DNA of 38,485 nucleotides. It comes from Lacticaseibacillus mingshuiensis. Its GTDB lineage: Bacteria; Bacillota; Bacilli; Lactobacillales; Lactobacillaceae. The stretch spans positions 1-38,485 of the forward strand of contig NZ_BOLS01000022.1 in the NCBI RefSeq assembly GCF_016861785.1. The letters run 5' to 3'. The notes beneath the pieces are model-generated. The model searched no databases, had not been told where the DNA came from, and saw nothing but the letters and a program-made list of their open reading frames with translations. This document shows, piece after piece, positions 7,958-16,687 of the stretch (the first letter of the stretch is position 1; the number at the start of each line of letters is the position of its first letter). The translations under genes were made by a program, and so were the position numbers.

Positions 7958-9429
7958 TTTGTGGCCTCCGTGATCTGCGCCCCATTTTGGGCAATGATCT
8001 GTTGATACCAGTAATAACTCTTCTTCGGGATCCGGCGCAGCTGCTTTGGCCCGTCGTCATCGCGATCGACGTACACAAAGCCGTACCGCTTGCGGTAACC
8101 ATTGAGCCAGGACAACAGATCCGTGAAGCTCCAGGCGCAATACCCGATCATCTCAACGCCATCGGTAATGGCTTCCTTCATCGTCCGCAAATGGGCGGCC
8201 AGGTAGTCGATGCGATATTGGTCATCCACTTCGCCATTTGCCAATTGGTCGACGGCGCCCAGCCCATTTTCGGTCACAAACAGCGGCAGTCGGTATTTTT
8301 CATAGACTTGGCGCAGGCCGACGCGGAACCCGACTGGATCGATCTCCCAGCCCCAGTCCGTCTTTTTCAGATACGGATTGGCCACCGCGTTGAACATCGG
8401 CACTTCAGGCGACTGCGCCTGATCTTCTTTGGGCTGCATCAGATACGGGTCCGTGGCGGAAAAATCCTTCTTCGCCGCCTCGGCCACCGGCTTTTCCAGG
8501 CGATTTTGTTGCACGGTGCCACCATGATAATAATTGATGCCCAGAAAATCGGGATGCGCCTGCTTAAGCAGTGCCCGATCCGCGTCGGTCACATCCGGCA
8601 TGAGGCCCATGCGCGTCAGCGTTTTTTCCATAAAGTATGGGTATTCCCCGCGGCAGTACACATCCAGCCACCAATTGTTGTTGAAATCATCGGCGTTGAC
8701 GGCTGCCAAAACGTCGGTTGGGGCGCCGGTCAGCGGATAGACCGGCCCGTAGCCAAAACTCGGCCCGATCAGCCCGTTTGGCACAAGCTCATGGAACAGC
8801 TTGATGGCGATGGCGTTGGCCAGGTTCACGATGTGGTTCGCCGCGAACATCCGGCGGACATCCTGAACCTTCGGCGGATGGTTGCCCCACCGATAGCCGA
8901 GGCCGGTGAACACATTTTGCTCGTTGAAGGTGACCCAGTACTTCACATCATCTTTGAACGCCGTGAATAACGTGCGGCAGTACTTGGCAAAAGCCGGAAT
9001 CACCTCACGCGATTCCCAGCCGCCATATTTGTCCTGCAGGGCTTGCGGCAAGTCCCAGTGATACAGCGTCAGAACCGGCTCGATGCCGTTTTGCTTGAGT
9101 TCGCGAATCAGCCGCCGGTAAAAATCGAGGCCGGCCTCATTCACCGCGCCGTCGCCATCGGGAATCACGCGCGCCCATGCGACGGAAAAACGGTACGCTT
9201 TGAGCCCCATTTTCGCCATTAGCGCGACGTCTTCTGCCATGTGGTGATAATGGTCGATCGCGACATCACCGGTCGTGCCGTTGAAGGTGTTGCCCGGTTG
9301 ATGGGCGTACACATCCCAGATCGACGGGCCTTTGCCATCTTCGTCATACGCGCCTTCGATCTGATAGGCGGCACTGGCGGCGCCCCACAGGAAATCAGGC
9401 GGAAAATCATCGAGTTTGTCGTAATACAT
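7954..9429 (-). CDS. GH1 beta-glycosidase, probably 6-phospho-beta-glucosidase type
   Basis: A 491-residue cytoplasmic GH1 enzyme with acid/base Glu170 (TFNEQN) and nucleophile Glu387 (VTENG). Near the C-terminus the line LLSWLNGYRKRYGF gives Ser440, Trp441, Lys447 and Tyr449. These have the same spacing as Ser428, Trp429, Lys435 and Tyr437 that bind the 6-phosphate in lactococcal LacG; true beta-glucosidases have Glu in place of that Ser. It is therefore likely to cleave 6-phosphorylated beta-glucosides or galactosides, although no PTS gene is in the window. The ROK kinase gene 15 bases upstream offers an ATP-dependent source of such substrates. Alternatively it acts on unphosphorylated cello-oligosaccharides. 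The start has AGGGAG a few bases upstream. Confidence 0.87.
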   Translation of the reverse strand: MYYDKLDDFPPDFLWGAASAAYQIEGAYDEDGKGPSIWDVYAHQPGNTFNGTTGDVAIDHYHHMAEDVALMAKMGLKAYRFSVAWARVIPDGDGAVNEAGLDFYRRLIRELKQNGIEPVLTLYHWDLPQALQDKYGGWESREVIPAFAKYCRTLFTAFKDDVKYWVTFNEQNVFTGLGYRWGNHPPKVQDVRRMFAANHIVNLANAIAIKLFHELVPNGLIGPSFGYGPVYPLTGAPTDVLAAVNADDFNNNWWLDVYCRGEYPYFMEKTLTRMGLMPDVTDADRALLKQAHPDFLGINYYHGGTVQQNRLEKPVAEAAKKDFSATDPYLMQPKEDQAQSPEVPMFNAVANPYLKKTDWGWEIDPVGFRVGLRQVYEKYRLPLFVTENGLGAVDQLANGEVDDQYRIDYLAAHLRTMKEAITDGVEMIGYCAWSFTDLLSWLNGYRKRYGFVYVDRDDDGPKQLRRIPKKSYYWYQQIIAQNGAQITEATK

Positions 9430-9444
9430 GAGCTACTCCCTTCG

Positions 9445-10320
9445 TTAATGGTTCTGCAAGGCGATGTACAGCGCGCCCAGCAAGCCGGCATCGTTGTCGT
9501 GTTTGCACAGCGCCAGGTCGGTGTGAAATTCGCCCCAGAATGGATTTTCGTTCAGGGCCGCCTCGATAAACGGCAGGATCTTCGGATTTTTCGAAATGCC
9601 GCCGCCGATCAAAATGCGCTCCGGATCGATGGTCGCGACGAGGTTGAAGATCGCGACGGCCACATGCTGCGCCCAGGTCCGCACGACTTTGTTCGTGACG
9701 GGATCCTGCAGGTCGGCCATGATCATTTCACCCGAGGCCTGCTCAAACGGCAGCCCTTTCGCCTTGGCAAAGGCGCGCACCAGCGAACTGGTCGCCGCCA
9801 TGTCGTGCAGCGTCGCGTAGCCTTGCGCCTGAAAATCGGTGATGGACATGCCAAACTCCCCGGCGCGGAAATGCCCGCCGTGCAGGACTTTGCCATCCAG
9901 CACAATGCCGCAACCGACACCGGTGCCCAGCGTCAAGACCGCAAAATTGCGCACATCCATCGCGTTGCCATTCAGCAGTTCCGCCAGCGCAGCGCATTTG
10001 GCATCATTGTCGATCGCCACAGGCAGGTCCGCGTTGCCCAGGGCCTGCTTGAAATGGGCGATCAGATTGAAGCCATCAAGTTGCCCCAATGCCCCGGCGC
10101 GTTTGGCTACGCCGGTCGCCGGGTCGACGAAGCCTGGGAAGCTGATCCCGACCCCTGCAATCTCGGGAAAGCGCTTGGCCACCGTCGCCATGTCGGCAAA
10201 AAATTGGTCGGGCACTTCACTGTGGGTCGGATACTTCCCTTTTTCAATAAATTCGGCGTGGTCGGTCAACACCGCATACTTGACGAAGGTGCCACCGACA
10301 TCAAAACAAAGATAATTCAT
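9445..10320 (-). CDS. ROK family sugar kinase
   Basis: A 291-residue ROK kinase. The phosphate-binding loop is DVGGTFVKY (Asp7-Gly10), the catalytic base is probably Asp106 in IDNDAK, and LGTGVGCGIV near 131-140 is the second nucleotide motif. It lacks the CxCGxxGC zinc motif of most ROK proteins, and the usual GEIGH reads GEFGM at 154-158. No DNA-binding domain is present, so it is an enzyme and not a repressor. Known ROK kinases act on glucose, fructose, N-acetyl-hexosamines or, as in BglK, on cellobiose and other beta-glucosides. Placed between the esterase and a phospho-type GH1, a BglK-like role is the attractive inference. AGGAGG lies upstream; the gap to the preceding gene is 9 bases. 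Confidence 0.87.
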   Translation of the reverse strand: MNYLCFDVGGTFVKYAVLTDHAEFIEKGKYPTHSEVPDQFFADMATVAKRFPEIAGVGISFPGFVDPATGVAKRAGALGQLDGFNLIAHFKQALGNADLPVAIDNDAKCAALAELLNGNAMDVRNFAVLTLGTGVGCGIVLDGKVLHGGHFRAGEFGMSITDFQAQGYATLHDMAATSSLVRAFAKAKGLPFEQASGEMIMADLQDPVTNKVVRTWAQHVAVAIFNLVATIDPERILIGGGISKNPKILPFIEAALNENPFWGEFHTDLALCKHDNDAGLLGALYIALQNH

Positions 10321-10329
10321 GTCAGCCTC

Positions 10330-11148
10330 CTAAATATTATTGGCGAGCCAGCTGGCAAACAGCGCCGGCCACTGATCGACTTGCGGCTGAATGCCATACC
10401 CGTTGTCGGCGATCGCCGTGACCGCGGTGCCCAGCGACAAGCCGTGGCCGCCTTGCGGAAAAAGATGCAGCTCAACGGAGACACCGGCCTGATGCAACGC
10501 GCTGGTGAACAAGAGACTATTTTCCATCGGCACCGTATCGTCCGTTGCCGTGCACCAGATAAAGCTGGCCGGGGCGCTGGCGGTGACCTGTTTTTCAAGC
10601 GAGACCTTGGTCATCAGGGCCTCATCCCCGTATTTGTCGCCAAGTAAGGCTTCAAAGGAGCCTTGATGGGCAAATGGGCCGGAGGAGATCACCGAATAGC
10701 CGAGAAACAGGCCATTGGGTTTGATGGCAGCGGGGTCGAAGCCGTACTCAGTCGCGAGATCGCGGTCCCATTGCACGGCGAGATCGGCAGCCAGGTGCCC
10801 GCCAGCGGAGAAGCCGGCGACCACGATACGGTCGGGGTCCACATGCCAGTCCGCCGCGTTGGCCCGCACCAGCCGCATCGTCTCGGCCAATTCCAGCAGC
10901 GCCACCGGATAGCGGGCCGGGGCGACGCTGTAGCGGAGGATGAACACGTTGCAATCCAGCGCTAAAAACTGCATCGCAACCGGCTCGGCCTCGCGATCCG
11001 AGGTCATCACGTAGCCGCCGCCCGGGCACAGCACAATGGTCTTGCGCTGGCGGTTCGGCGCCATTTCCGTGGAATTATCGAGGACATAGCCAGACACTTT
11101 GGCGCTATCGGACAGCGCCGTTTTGATCGTTTTGACAAAAGTTTTCAT
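10330..11148 (-). CDS. Alpha/beta-hydrolase, probable carbohydrate acetylesterase
   Basis: A 272-residue alpha/beta-hydrolase without signal peptide. The oxyanion motif is PGGGY (HGG-like), the nucleophile serine is in GFSAGG, and the likely triad partners are Asp in ATDDTVP and His in GGHGLSL. This layout is typical of intracellular acetylxylan-esterase-like and xylan/pectin oligosaccharide esterases clustered with glycosidases. Xyloglucan galactose is often O-acetylated, so deacetylation before GH42 action is a reasonable role. ATG at 11148 is chosen because GGAG lies 8 bases upstream; a GTG three codons earlier is possible but would overlap that site. Only 5 bases separate it from the fucosidase stop codon. 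The exact ester cleaved is inferred. Confidence 0.82.
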   Translation of the reverse strand: MKTFVKTIKTALSDSAKVSGYVLDNSTEMAPNRQRKTIVLCPGGGYVMTSDREAEPVAMQFLALDCNVFILRYSVAPARYPVALLELAETMRLVRANAADWHVDPDRIVVAGFSAGGHLAADLAVQWDRDLATEYGFDPAAIKPNGLFLGYSVISSGPFAHQGSFEALLGDKYGDEALMTKVSLEKQVTASAPASFIWCTATDDTVPMENSLLFTSALHQAGVSVELHLFPQGGHGLSLGTAVTAIADNGYGIQPQVDQWPALFASWLANNI

Positions 11149-11153
11149 TTTTC

Positions 11154-12617
11154 TCACTCCACAATGATCTTCAACCCAAGCGGTCGGTTCGCGTCAGTCG
11201 CGTTGATCGTGACCTGAAGCCCCGCCGCATCGATGTGCCAGTCAACGGGCGCGCTGCCCAACTGCACCACGTCCTTGATCGGCGCGTGGAACGCGGGCTG
11301 ATCGGCGTCGTCAAACGCCCGAAACGCGGTCAGGGTCACAGCTGTTTTGCCTTCCGGATTCAGGATGTAGGCATAGACGTTGCCGTGATTGGCGGTGTAG
11401 CGGATATCTTGACTGCCATAATGCAGCCCAGAGAGATCCTGGAACATGCCTTCCTTGATGTTGGTCGGGCCTTCGCCAAACAATTTCCAGCAGGTACTGC
11501 CATAAATGCCTTCGCCGTTGACGCTGAGCCAGTCCCCAATCTCCCCGAGAATGCGACGGTCGGTCTCGGCGATCGAGCCATCCGCCCGTGGGCCAACATT
11601 CAGGAGCAGGTTGCCGTTTTTCGCCACGGCATCCAGCAGGCTGATCAGGATCTCGTTGGTGTCCTTATAATCGAGGTCGTCGGTATAACACCATGAGTTA
11701 TTCGCGATGGCGGTATCGGTCTGCCAATAGAAGGGCTTTTGCTGCTCAAAGCCGCCCCGCTCCACATCCGGAATGCCGTCGTCCCAGGCCAGCGCATCGT
11801 ATTTGTAGCAGATGCCAACATTTTTTCCCCATTCGGTGGCCCGATTATAGTAATAGGCCGTCATCTCCTTGAGGTAAGGCTTGAACGCCTCGTGTTGAAT
11901 CCACCAGTCAAAATACAGCATTTCCGGCTGGTAGTGATCGATCAGCTCGCACACGCGCATCAGCCAGTCATCTAGGTATTCCGTGGTCGGATACGGCTTG
12001 GAATAAAGGTCCTGGTTGTTGGGCTCCGGCATGGCCGGCCAGTAGAAGTCGCCCTTGTGCAGCGGCTCCTTGATGTCCGAGTCGAATTCCTTGCCGTGGC
12101 TCATGAACCACCAGTGTTCGGCGCGGTGATTGGACGTGCAGAAATGCAGCCCCGCGTCCAACGCCGCCTGCCGCAACTCACCGATGATATCGCGGTGCGG
12201 CCCCATTTCCGCCGCGTTGTAATGCGACAGGTCCGACTGATACATCTGAAAGCCGTCATGATGTTCAGCGACGGGAAAATAGTATTGCGCCCCGGCCTTT
12301 TTGAACAGGGCGACCCATTCATTCGGGTCAAACTTCGGCGCGGTGAACAGCGGGATGAGATCCTTGTAGCCAAAATCTCGCTGCGGCCCATACGTCTTGA
12401 TGTGATGCTCATAGGCGGGCATCCCCTTGATGTACATGTTGCGTGAATACCATTCGTTTGAATATTCCGGCACGGTATAAAGCCCCCAGTGCGTGAAGAT
12501 ACCAAACTTTGCCTGCCGAAACCATTTTGGCACCGGCATTTGACTCAAGCTGGCCCAATCTGCGTGATACGAACCCGCCTCGTTGATCGCGCGAATCTCT
12601 GCGACTGTTTTTGCCAT
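11154..12617 (-). CDS. GH29 alpha-L-fucosidase
   Basis: A 487-residue GH29 enzyme, cytoplasmic, with the catalytic nucleophile Asp237 in MLYFDWW and the fucose-binding HHDGF at 119-123 and THWGLY near 42-47. A beta-sandwich C-terminal domain follows at about 365. The open frame continues upstream to 12860, but ATG at 12617 has GGGAGAGGTG just upstream, gives the usual N-terminus before WFRQAKFGIFTHWG, and avoids reading through the upstream terminator. It should remove alpha-1,2-fucose from xyloglucan side chains (or other fucosyl glycans such as milk oligosaccharides). It is the first gene of the five-gene operon ending in GH42. The acid/base residue of GH29 is poorly conserved and was not assigned. 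Confidence 0.9.
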   Translation of the reverse strand: MAKTVAEIRAINEAGSYHADWASLSQMPVPKWFRQAKFGIFTHWGLYTVPEYSNEWYSRNMYIKGMPAYEHHIKTYGPQRDFGYKDLIPLFTAPKFDPNEWVALFKKAGAQYYFPVAEHHDGFQMYQSDLSHYNAAEMGPHRDIIGELRQAALDAGLHFCTSNHRAEHWWFMSHGKEFDSDIKEPLHKGDFYWPAMPEPNNQDLYSKPYPTTEYLDDWLMRVCELIDHYQPEMLYFDWWIQHEAFKPYLKEMTAYYYNRATEWGKNVGICYKYDALAWDDGIPDVERGGFEQQKPFYWQTDTAIANNSWCYTDDLDYKDTNEILISLLDAVAKNGNLLLNVGPRADGSIAETDRRILGEIGDWLSVNGEGIYGSTCWKLFGEGPTNIKEGMFQDLSGLHYGSQDIRYTANHGNVYAYILNPEGKTAVTLTAFRAFDDADQPAFHAPIKDVVQLGSAPVDWHIDAAGLQVTINATDANRPLGLKIIVE

Positions 12618-12717
12618 TGTGCACCTCTCCCATTTTCCTCGCCGCTGGCCGCCAGAAGCGAAACTGCGCGGCGCTGCGACTTGCGTACTATATGTATTGT
12701 GGGCTTTTTGCCGAAAA

Positions 12718-12732
12718 TTGACAGCGCTTCGA
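12718..12732. promoter_or_regulatory. Weak cre-like site upstream of the fucosidase operon
   Basis: TTGACAGCGCTTCGA has the palindromic AGCGCT core and matches the cre consensus except at two positions. It lies about 100 bases upstream of the fucosidase start, between that gene and the terminator of the ABC operon. Promoter hexamers here (TATAGT-like on the reverse strand at about 12690) are not convincing. Confidence 0.35.
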
Positions 12733-12782
12733 TGACGCCTCTTTGCGCATCCCGTTTGCCAACAGGCTTGCCCACATTCAAT

Positions 12783-12814
12783 AAAAAATGCGGGGCGACG
12801 TTTGTCACCCCGCA
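12783..12814 (-). terminator. Rho-independent terminator of the ABC transporter operon
   Basis: On the reverse strand TGCGGGG-x-GAC pairs with GTC-x-CCCCGCA around a short loop (12814-12789) and is followed by TTTTTTAT. It lies 47 bases after the binding-protein stop, separating the ABC operon from the fucosidase operon. Confidence 0.85.
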
Positions 12815-12860
12815 CTATTTTGCCGTTCATCGACGACTCAGTTATTGCGAAAGTCCGCAA

Positions 12861-14651
12861 TTACTTCTCGTCTTTGTACTGTTCGATGACCTTTTGACGG
12901 GCCGCGTTCTTGGCCTTGGAATTCTTGAGGTCAACTTTATACACATCGTCGTAGCCAAGACCCTTGACCGTCTTTTGCATGCTGGTCAACAGGCTCTTGA
13001 ACTCGGTGTCGTTCTTGGCCATGACCATCTTCCAGGAAGAGGAAACGATCTGTGTCTGGACAGAGCCACGCGTCGTTGCGACGGTTGCAGGATCTTCCGG
13101 TGCGGTGTAGGAAACGCCGGCCGCAACCAACAGTTCGTTGTTCTTCTTGAGGTAATCCATGGTCGAAGTTGCGCCGCCCATGTGTTCAGACCAGTCCTTG
13201 GACAACTTGGTCTCGTTGATCTTCAAAACAGAAGGCCAGGTCACATACCCATACTTGTAACCGGTGGTTGGATCCTTGTCGTACTGCATCACAGCAACGA
13301 AGTTCAACGTGGAGATGCCGTCTTTCCAAGTGCCGGAACCATACTTGGCAGGCATCTTGACGGAGCCGCCTTCAAGCAGCGCCTTCTTACCAAAGTCGGT
13401 CAAAACAGGTTGGTCGCCATCCATCTTCCAGGTCAAGCCTTTGATCCCAGCGGAGTAGCCGGTGCTTTGGGCCTGTTGAACCTGAACGCCTTCAGGGCTG
13501 TAGAGCCAGTTGATGAATTTCACAAGGCGTGCCTTGTTCTTTGCCTTAGAGCCAATGCCGATAAAGGTCGTGTTGCCATCTGGCATGTTCCCGTTAGAGA
13601 AGACCTTCATGCCTTTGAGAGGGGCCAGTTCAAAGCCCTTGCCAGCCGCCATGTTGGCGCTGGTGTTATAGGCGCCTTGGCCCAGGAATGACCAGTAGGA
13701 GAAGAGGACCTTACCAGCCTGATACTTCGCATACATCGTATCCCAGTTCTGGGTCGTGCTTTCTGGATCAACAAGGCCCATTTGCTGCGCCTTGTTCAAG
13801 AATTCCAGTCCCTGAACGTATTGACTGTTGTTGGCGATCAGGCTTTCATACTTGGAGCCATTGCCTTTTGCCAAAGCGTAGTTGGTCGGCTCCCAGCCGT
13901 AAAAGGCGAGGTTCTGGCCGGCGTTTTGCATCGAGGCGCCATCCCAATCCTTGAACAGGGAGATCGCATAGATGTCTTTCTTGCCTTCTTCTTTGCGGGC
14001 CTCTGTCTGCATTTCTTTCAAGGCATTCAACAGATCATCTGTGTTGTTCAAGGTCGGATAGCCGATCTTCTTGTACAGATCCCAGCGGATATATGGCACG
14101 GTGGTTGCTTCTAGGCCTTCAGAGGCTTCGGTTGGGGAGCCTGAGGAAACGGAACTGGCAATGCCCCATGTGCCTTTTTTGTCCGCCAAGTCAGAGATCG
14201 CCTTGGTCGCGCCATCATACTTCTTGATGTACTTCATCCCGTCCAAGTATGGCGTCATGTCGGTCAACAGGTTGGCCTTGACCAACTTGTTGACATGGCC
14301 GGTCCCGGTGATGATCAGATCGCCCAGATTGCCGGCCGCGGTGCGGGTATCAAACAGTGTGTTGCCGCCCCCGGCAACGTTTGGGGCGACCATCTTAAGC
14401 TTGATGTTGAATTTGTCTTGGACATACTGCGCAAACCAACCCTTGGCCAAGCCCTGATAGTTGGCCAAGTCGTCATAGACGGTGACCGTCATCAGCTTGC
14501 CGTCATCTTTTTCAGCCTTTTTGGATGAATTGTCAGCCGAAGAGGAGCTGCAAGCAAAGAGTGCGACAGAAGCCAGCGCAACGGTTGCGACTACCGCAAC
14601 CTTTTTGATGCCAGATACAACAGACTTGAACAAGGTCGAATTCTTATCCAT
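12861..14651 (-). CDS. Oligosaccharide ABC transporter, substrate-binding lipoprotein (LplA-like)
   Basis: A 596-residue extracellular lipoprotein of the CUT1 sugar-transport group. A basic N-terminus and hydrophobic segment (about 17-31) lead to the lipobox LFAC with lipidated Cys34, followed by a Ser/Lys-rich linker. The length of about 600 residues fits the large LplA/YtcQ-type binding proteins found with YteP/YtcP permeases, which bind longer oligosaccharides than the ~430-residue MalE type. It is the last gene of a three-gene operon and presumably gives the system its specificity; xyloglucan-derived oligosaccharides are inferred from the glycosidases around it. GGAGGT lies 8 bases before the start. 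Confidence 0.88.
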   Translation of the reverse strand: MDKNSTLFKSVVSGIKKVAVVATVALASVALFACSSSSADNSSKKAEKDDGKLMTVTVYDDLANYQGLAKGWFAQYVQDKFNIKLKMVAPNVAGGGNTLFDTRTAAGNLGDLIITGTGHVNKLVKANLLTDMTPYLDGMKYIKKYDGATKAISDLADKKGTWGIASSVSSGSPTEASEGLEATTVPYIRWDLYKKIGYPTLNNTDDLLNALKEMQTEARKEEGKKDIYAISLFKDWDGASMQNAGQNLAFYGWEPTNYALAKGNGSKYESLIANNSQYVQGLEFLNKAQQMGLVDPESTTQNWDTMYAKYQAGKVLFSYWSFLGQGAYNTSANMAAGKGFELAPLKGMKVFSNGNMPDGNTTFIGIGSKAKNKARLVKFINWLYSPEGVQVQQAQSTGYSAGIKGLTWKMDGDQPVLTDFGKKALLEGGSVKMPAKYGSGTWKDGISTLNFVAVMQYDKDPTTGYKYGYVTWPSVLKINETKLSKDWSEHMGGATSTMDYLKKNNELLVAAGVSYTAPEDPATVATTRGSVQTQIVSSSWKMVMAKNDTEFKSLLTSMQKTVKGLGYDDVYKVDLKNSKAKNAARQKVIEQYKDEK

Positions 14652-14691
14652 TACTTCTTACCTCCAATTTTTTTGAAACGCCTGATACACG

Positions 14692-15603
14692 TTAACCCTT
14701 GACAGCGCCAAGCATGATCCCCTTAGTAAAGTAACGTTGGAACATTGGATAGATGAACAAGATCGGGAGGACGACAACGACCGAGACCGTCATGCGAATC
14801 GAGGTCGGTGTCTGAGACTGGGCCGCACTTGCCACCGCGGCGACCCCACCGCCGTTGCGGACCATAGACGCAAGCGAACTTGCTTGGTTGATGTACTGGT
14901 ACAGCAGATACTGCAGGGAATAAAGCTTGTCGTCAGTAATATAGAGCAGCGTATCCTGAAATGAGTTCCATTGACCGACAGCGGAGAAAATGGCGACGGT
15001 CGCCAGAATCGGTGTACAACTCGGCAAAATGACATGGATAAATGTCTGCAGAGTCGTCGCACCATCGAGAGCTGCCGCTTCTTCAAGCGACTTCGGGAGA
15101 CTTTCAATATAGGTCTTGACCAAAATAATGTTGAACGGTTGCACGATCGCTGGGAGGACATAGACCCAGAACGTGTTGGTCAAGCCTAAGTTTTTCATCG
15201 TGATAAACATCGGGATCATCCCGGCGTTGAAGTACATGGTGACGACCACGAAGCGGTACCAGAACTTGCGGTGCCACATATCTTCGCGGGTGAACATGTA
15301 CCCCAGGAAGGAGGAGGCGATCACGGTCAATGCCGTGCCGATCACCGTCCGGCCCAAGGAGACCAGCGCCGCTGTGCCAAGGCCAGAGAGCTGCAAGACC
15401 TGGACATAGTTTTCAAGATGGATCTTGCGCGGGAACCAGTTGATGAGCCCGTCTGCGGAAAGGTCATTCGCCGAGATACTGTTGATGATCAGGTAGTAAA
15501 ATGGATAAAAGCAGATCAACGTAAACAGGACGAAGAAAATGATGTTGAACACCCTGAACGCTTTGAAGCCGGGGGTCGTCTCGTTTTTTTCAATATTAGA
15601 CAT
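14692..15603 (-). CDS. Sugar ABC transporter permease, YtcP/LplC-like
   Basis: A 303-residue integral membrane permease with about six transmembrane segments (the first at about 17-40). The EAA loop, LEEAAALDGA, that docks on the ATPase lies in the second half. The C-terminus FTKGIMLGAVKG is characteristic of the LplC/YtcP group (carbohydrate permease type MalG). It pairs with the permease encoded 19 bases upstream and the binding lipoprotein encoded 40 bases downstream. No ATP-binding subunit is encoded in the window. Confidence 0.92.
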   Translation of the reverse strand: MSNIEKNETTPGFKAFRVFNIIFFVLFTLICFYPFYYLIINSISANDLSADGLINWFPRKIHLENYVQVLQLSGLGTAALVSLGRTVIGTALTVIASSFLGYMFTREDMWHRKFWYRFVVVTMYFNAGMIPMFITMKNLGLTNTFWVYVLPAIVQPFNIILVKTYIESLPKSLEEAAALDGATTLQTFIHVILPSCTPILATVAIFSAVGQWNSFQDTLLYITDDKLYSLQYLLYQYINQASSLASMVRNGGGVAAVASAAQSQTPTSIRMTVSVVVVLPILFIYPMFQRYFTKGIMLGAVKG

Positions 15604-15622
15604 AATTTTTTACCTCCGTCTT

Positions 15623-16594
15623 CTAAATGATCGACGCGCCGCGCGTCTTCTTGGATACGATGTTGACGATCCATAGAAGGGCGACGGACACGAGACTCTT
15701 CAGCATTGAGATCGCAGTCGCGTACGACAGACTGTTTTGGCCCATGCCGACGTTGTAAACGTAAAGGTCAAGGACTTGGATATGGGTCTGGTTGAACGCG
15801 TTTTGGAAAACAAAGTACTGATCCATGCCATTGTTCAGGAAGTTGGAGACCGACAGCATCAACATCACGAAGAAGGTCGGCATCAGCGCCGGGATGGTGA
15901 TGTAGCGGATCAGCTGGAAGCGGCTGGCGCCATCGACACGCGCCGCTTCATAAAGCTCTTGGTCGATGCCGGAGATGGACGCCAGGTATATGATCGACCC
16001 CCAGCCAAGACCCTTCCACGTGCTCCAAAGCAGCATCTTGATCCACGTCAACGAGTCGGAATCAAGGAACTTGATCGGCGCCGCGATCACATTGAGGTTT
16101 TGCAGCAGGTCGTTGACCATGCCGTTGGTGGAGAACATCGCAAAGGCGATCGAGTAGACCAGCACCCAAGAAATGAAGTTCGGCAGCGTGGTCAAGGTCT
16201 GAATGATGTTGCGGAAATGCTTGTTGCGAATCTCATTCAGTCCGATGGCAAATAATAGCGGGAAAAACGACGTTGCAATGTTCAGCAGGCTCATCGCGAA
16301 GGTGTTGATCAGCACCTGCATCAACTGGCGCACCTGCGTGGAGTTGGCGACCATCATCTTGAACCACTGCATGCCGACGAATTGACTGTCGCGCAGCGGA
16401 ATCGGTGGCTCGTAGTCAAAGAACGCGTAGACCCAGCCGAACAGCGGGTAATAACTGAAGGCCACGACCAGCACCAAAAATGGCACGATCAACAGCCACA
16501 TCCGCCGCGAACGCTTTCGCTTGGCCTTATCATGTTGCTGGCGCCGCTGCTGCAGCGCTTCGCTTTCCTTTTGGTTATCGATCACATTCTCCAT
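15623..16594 (-). CDS. Sugar ABC transporter permease, YteP/LplB-like
   Basis: A 323-residue membrane permease, first gene of the ABC operon. A long basic cytoplasmic N-terminus (Q/R/K-rich, residues 8-32) precedes the first membrane segment, as is usual in YteP/LplB proteins. The EAA loop is LYEAARVDGA. The start at 16594 is chosen for the GGAGAGG site upstream; the open frame extends 23 codons further to an ATG without a ribosome-binding site. With the partner permease it forms the translocation channel. The operon is divergent from the DUF624 gene, with 93 bases between the two starts for both promoters. Confidence 0.92.
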   Translation of the reverse strand: MENVIDNQKESEALQQRRQQHDKAKRKRSRRMWLLIVPFLVLVVAFSYYPLFGWVYAFFDYEPPIPLRDSQFVGMQWFKMMVANSTQVRQLMQVLINTFAMSLLNIATSFFPLLFAIGLNEIRNKHFRNIIQTLTTLPNFISWVLVYSIAFAMFSTNGMVNDLLQNLNVIAAPIKFLDSDSLTWIKMLLWSTWKGLGWGSIIYLASISGIDQELYEAARVDGASRFQLIRYITIPALMPTFFVMLMLSVSNFLNNGMDQYFVFQNAFNQTHIQVLDLYVYNVGMGQNSLSYATAISMLKSLVSVALLWIVNIVSKKTRGASII

Positions 16595-16618
16595 GGCGTT
16601 CCTCTCCTTGTATAAGAC

Positions 16619-16648
16619 TTGCATTCGACGACGCGTGTGGCCTAGTAT
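16619..16648 (+). promoter_or_regulatory. Possible promoter of the DUF624 gene
   Basis: TTGCAT (16619-16624) and TAGTAT (16643-16648) lie 18 bases apart, 39 bases before the start codon. An imperfect palindrome, TGAC-N5-GTCA, follows at about 16650-16662 and could bind a regulator. Confidence 0.35.
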
Positions 16649-16687
16649 GTGACACAAGGTCATAAAATATGAACAGGTGGGTCAAAC

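Noticed and set aside
12618-12860. N-terminal extension of 81 codons on the fucosidase
   Set aside because: It would run through the ABC operon terminator and lacks the family's sequence; a good ribosome-binding site precedes the ATG at 12617.
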